Shown here one piece after another: positions 62,489-64,000 of a DNA stretch of 64,000 nt. Source of the stretch: Streptomyces sp. TLI_146 (GTDB lineage: Bacteria > Actinomycetota > Actinomycetes > Streptomycetales > Streptomycetaceae). The first letter of the stretch is position 1; each line of letters opens with the position of its first letter. Made by a program: the position numbers and the translations under genes. The stretch is taken from NCBI RefSeq assembly GCF_002846415.1, contig NZ_PJMX01000001.1, forward strand, positions 1,736,001 through 1,800,000. Direction: 5' to 3'. Below the pieces are notes generated by a model. That model saw only the letters and a list, made by a program, of their open reading frames with translations. It did not search any database and was not told the origin of the DNA.

Positions 62489-63190
62489 CTACTCCCCGGG
62501 GAGTACCAGGCCCACCGACGCGGCCAGCCCGGCGGCCGCGTGCGCGAAGAAGGCGTCCCGCTCCTCGACGACCCGGTGGAACTGGCCGAACAGCTCGAAC
62601 GAGATCAGCCCGAAGAGCTGCGCCCACGCGGCGACCAGCGCGGGACCGACCGCGGGCGGCAGCCCGGGCGCGAACTCGGCGGCCATCCGCTCGCCCTCCG
62701 CACGCAGCTCCGGGGCGAGCCGGGATACGGCGATGCCCCGGGCCTGGTGCGCCTCGCGCACGATCCCGATGAGCACGAGCCCGACGCGCGAGGCGGGGCC
62801 GACGGTGGCCTGGGGCGCGGTGTAGCCGGGCACGGGCGAGCCGTAGATCAACGCGTACTCGTGCGGGTGGGCCAGCGCCCAGGCCCGTACGGCCCGGCAG
62901 ACGGCGACCCAGCGCTCGGCGGGGGCGGCGCCGGGCACCGCCTGCGCGAGCGCCCGCTCGGCGGCCTCGCCCACGGCGTCGTAGGCGTCCACGATCAGCG
63001 CGGTGAGCAGGTCGTCGCGGCTCGGGAAGTAGCGGTAGAGGGCGGAGGAGACCATGCCGAGCTCACGGGCGACGGCGCGCAGCGAGAGCTTCGAGGCGCC
63101 TTCGGCGGCGAGCTGCTTTCTCGCCTCGTCCTTGATGGCCGCGGTGATCTCGGTACGCGCGCGGGCTCGGGCGCCCTGAACTGTGCTCAT
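62489..63190 (-). CDS. TetR/AcrR-family regulator
   Basis: 233 aa. HTH is ITAAIKDEARKQLAAEGASKLSLRAVARELGMVSSALYRYFPSRDDLLTALIVDAYDAVGEA; the C-terminal ligand domain begins VPGAAPAERWVAVCRAVRAWALAHPHEYALIYGSPVPGY, the usual pattern of the WHG-type TetR branch. Divergent from the deazaflavin-dependent oxidoreductase at 63369, and the 178-bp intergenic region is full of AGAGCA(C/G)TGCTCT boxes that are its likely operators. Confidence 0.94.
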   Translation of the reverse strand: MSTVQGARARARTEITAAIKDEARKQLAAEGASKLSLRAVARELGMVSSALYRYFPSRDDLLTALIVDAYDAVGEAAERALAQAVPGAAPAERWVAVCRAVRAWALAHPHEYALIYGSPVPGYTAPQATVGPASRVGLVLIGIVREAHQARGIAVSRLAPELRAEGERMAAEFAPGLPPAVGPALVAAWAQLFGLISFELFGQFHRVVEERDAFFAHAAAGLAASVGLVLPGE

Positions 63191-63267
63191 GGGGCCATTC
63201 TGCCATCACTGAGAGCAGCGCCCCGGAACGAGAGCACTGATCCGGCCAGCGAGCCCTGAATAAATTC

Positions 63268-63335
63268 GAGAGCACTGCTCTTGCTTTGGAGCACCGTTCC
63301 CGTGCACACTGCTCTTAAGCGAGAGCAGTGCTCTC
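63268..63335. promoter_or_regulatory. Repeated TetR boxes (AGAGCASTGCTCT)
   Basis: Two near-perfect palindromes, GAGAGCACTGCTCT (63268-63281) and GAGAGCAGTGCTCTC (63321-63335), plus a split pair ACTGCTCT/AGAGCAGT at 63308-63329 and half-sites at 63211 and 63231. All lie between the divergent TetR and oxidoreductase starts, so they are probably operators for both. Confidence 0.75.
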
Positions 63336-63368
63336 GAAGGCACAGCCACCATCCACAGGGGAGTCCCG

Positions 63369-63821
63369 ATGTCGTCGCAGCCGTACTACCTCCAGGGCAG
63401 CCGCTTCACCATCAAGATGAACAGCGTCATCGGCTGGCTCGCCCGCCACGGCCTCAGCCTGGCCGGCACCGCCGAGCTCTCGGTCCCCGGCCGCAAGAGC
63501 GGCAAGATGCAGCGCGTGCCGGTCAACCCGCACACGTACGAGGGCGCGCAGTACCTCATCTCGGCCCGCGGGCACTCGCAGTGGGTGCGCAACATGCGGG
63601 CGGCGGGCGGCGGCGAGCTGCGGGTCGGCCGCAAGGTCCGCGCCTTCACGGTCGAGGAGGTCCCGGACAGCGAGAAGACCGCCGTCCTGCGCACCTACCT
63701 GGAGCGCTGGGGGTGGGAGGTGAACCAGTACTTCCAGGGCGTCACCGCGAAGTCGAGCGACGACGAACTGCTCGCCGCCGCGCCCGACCACCCGGTCTTC
63801 CGCATCACCGTCGACGCCTGA
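63369..63821 (+). CDS. Deazaflavin (F420)-dependent oxidoreductase
   Basis: 150 aa. Split-barrel family (nitroreductase family deazaflavin-dependent oxidoreductase, DDN/Rv3547-like), with MNSVIGWLARHGLSLAGTAELSVPGRKSGKMQRVPVNPHTYEGAQYLIS and GHSQWVRNMRAAGGGELRVGRK. These use F420H2 to reduce a variety of substrates. The divergent TetR gene and its boxes suggest substrate-induced expression. Preceded by a short GGGG-containing leader at 63357. Confidence 0.92.
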   Translation: MSSQPYYLQGSRFTIKMNSVIGWLARHGLSLAGTAELSVPGRKSGKMQRVPVNPHTYEGAQYLISARGHSQWVRNMRAAGGGELRVGRKVRAFTVEEVPDSEKTAVLRTYLERWGWEVNQYFQGVTAKSSDDELLAAAPDHPVFRITVDA

Positions 63822-63881
63822 GCCGGGCCCGGCCTCCCGGGCCCGCCTCCGGACCTCCCGTCAGGTGCTCTGCGACAGGCC

Positions 63882-64000
63882 CTAGGAGCTGCGGCGGTCC
63901 ACCGCGTCCAGGACGCGCCGCGCCATCGGGTGCGTACGCACCATGCCGGCCAGGGTCGTCGAGCCGCGGGTGATGTCCGCGAAGGCCTTCCACGCCGGGC
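63882..64000 (-). CDS. Unidentified CDS, 3' end only, runs off right edge
   Basis: Only the last ~39 residues are in the window, in the frame ending ...PAWKAFADITRGSTTLAGMVRTHPMARRVLDAVDRRSS followed by TAG at 63882-63884. The codons show normal third-position GC bias, unlike the other frames here. Too little is present to name the protein. Confidence 0.5.
   Translation of the reverse strand, partial: PAWKAFADITRGSTTLAGMVRTHPMARRVLDAVDRRSS

Noticed and set aside
1..64000. CRISPR array or rRNA/tRNA genes
   Set aside because: No regularly spaced repeat array with unique spacers and no tRNA-like fold or rRNA signature was seen; the only regular array (32724-32794) has three short palindromic units.

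Overview
The window is high-GC actinobacterial DNA and almost certainly Streptomyces. GC is strongly biased to third codon positions, and long antisense shadow ORFs lie opposite nearly every gene. GTG and TTG starts are common, ATGA/GTGA start-stop overlaps recur, and the content is typical of the genus: a biosynthetic cluster, TerD, DHA2 and MHS transporters, a mycothiol-type enzyme, a PucR/CdaR regulator and a deazaflavin-dependent oxidoreductase. No rRNA, tRNA or CRISPR array was seen.

Region 1 (1 to about 23.3 kb) is a nonribosomal peptide (NRPS) cluster that continues past the left edge. A leftward operon runs NRPS (TTG start, 10910 to 7050), DDAH/arginine-deiminase-like hydrolase, VioC/AsnO-like Fe(II)/2-oxoglutarate oxygenase, CmlA-type diiron beta-hydroxylase, type II thioesterase and a truncated NRPS. 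Diverging rightward are an MFS exporter, a second type II thioesterase, an A-T-C NRPS with a Phe-like pocket and a translationally coupled P450. Facing these is a stand-alone A-T NRPS. Diverging from that are a small ACT-domain protein and a second VioC/AsnO-like oxygenase. There are thus four hydroxylating enzymes of three chemistries for four adenylation domains. Each A domain sits on its own protein behind a condensation-domain stub without the HHxxxDG motif. The sequence therefore argues for a peptide rich in hydroxylated, probably guanidino- or ureido-bearing residues, built from separate proteins rather than on one co-linear line. The product cannot be named from this window. No MbtH-like gene and no type I thioesterase are visible.

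Region 2 (23.5 to 36.8 kb) holds an RsgA-family GTPase at the cluster border; an MHS transporter, PucR-like regulator and 3-hydroxybutyrate dehydrogenase group; a Nudix hydrolase; apolipoprotein N-acyltransferase; an O-antigen-ligase-like membrane protein; a PH-like membrane protein; an Asp/Glu racemase-like protein; an HpnB-like glycosyltransferase; and a double TerD protein.

Region 3 (37 to 51.8 kb) contains mostly conserved Streptomyces genes: a MOSC protein, an Rv1733c-like membrane protein, an unusual beta-helix/AAA+ fusion, a polytopic membrane protein with a GHSQG hydrolase motif, a DeoR regulator, an SRPBCC protein, a Cds1-like PLP enzyme, an anti-sigma-type ATPase and a MacB/FtsX ABC system.

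Region 4 (51.9 to 64 kb) is a string of regulator-target pairs. A TetR gene precedes a cupin/DUF4865/phosphotriesterase operon, with a 179-bp palindromic insertion-like element between them. A ROK regulator diverges from an MFS gene, a MarR regulator from a DHA2 exporter, and a second TetR from a deazaflavin-dependent oxidoreductase. A LuxR-type two-component pair lies among them. Several of these intergenic regions carry visible inverted-repeat operators.
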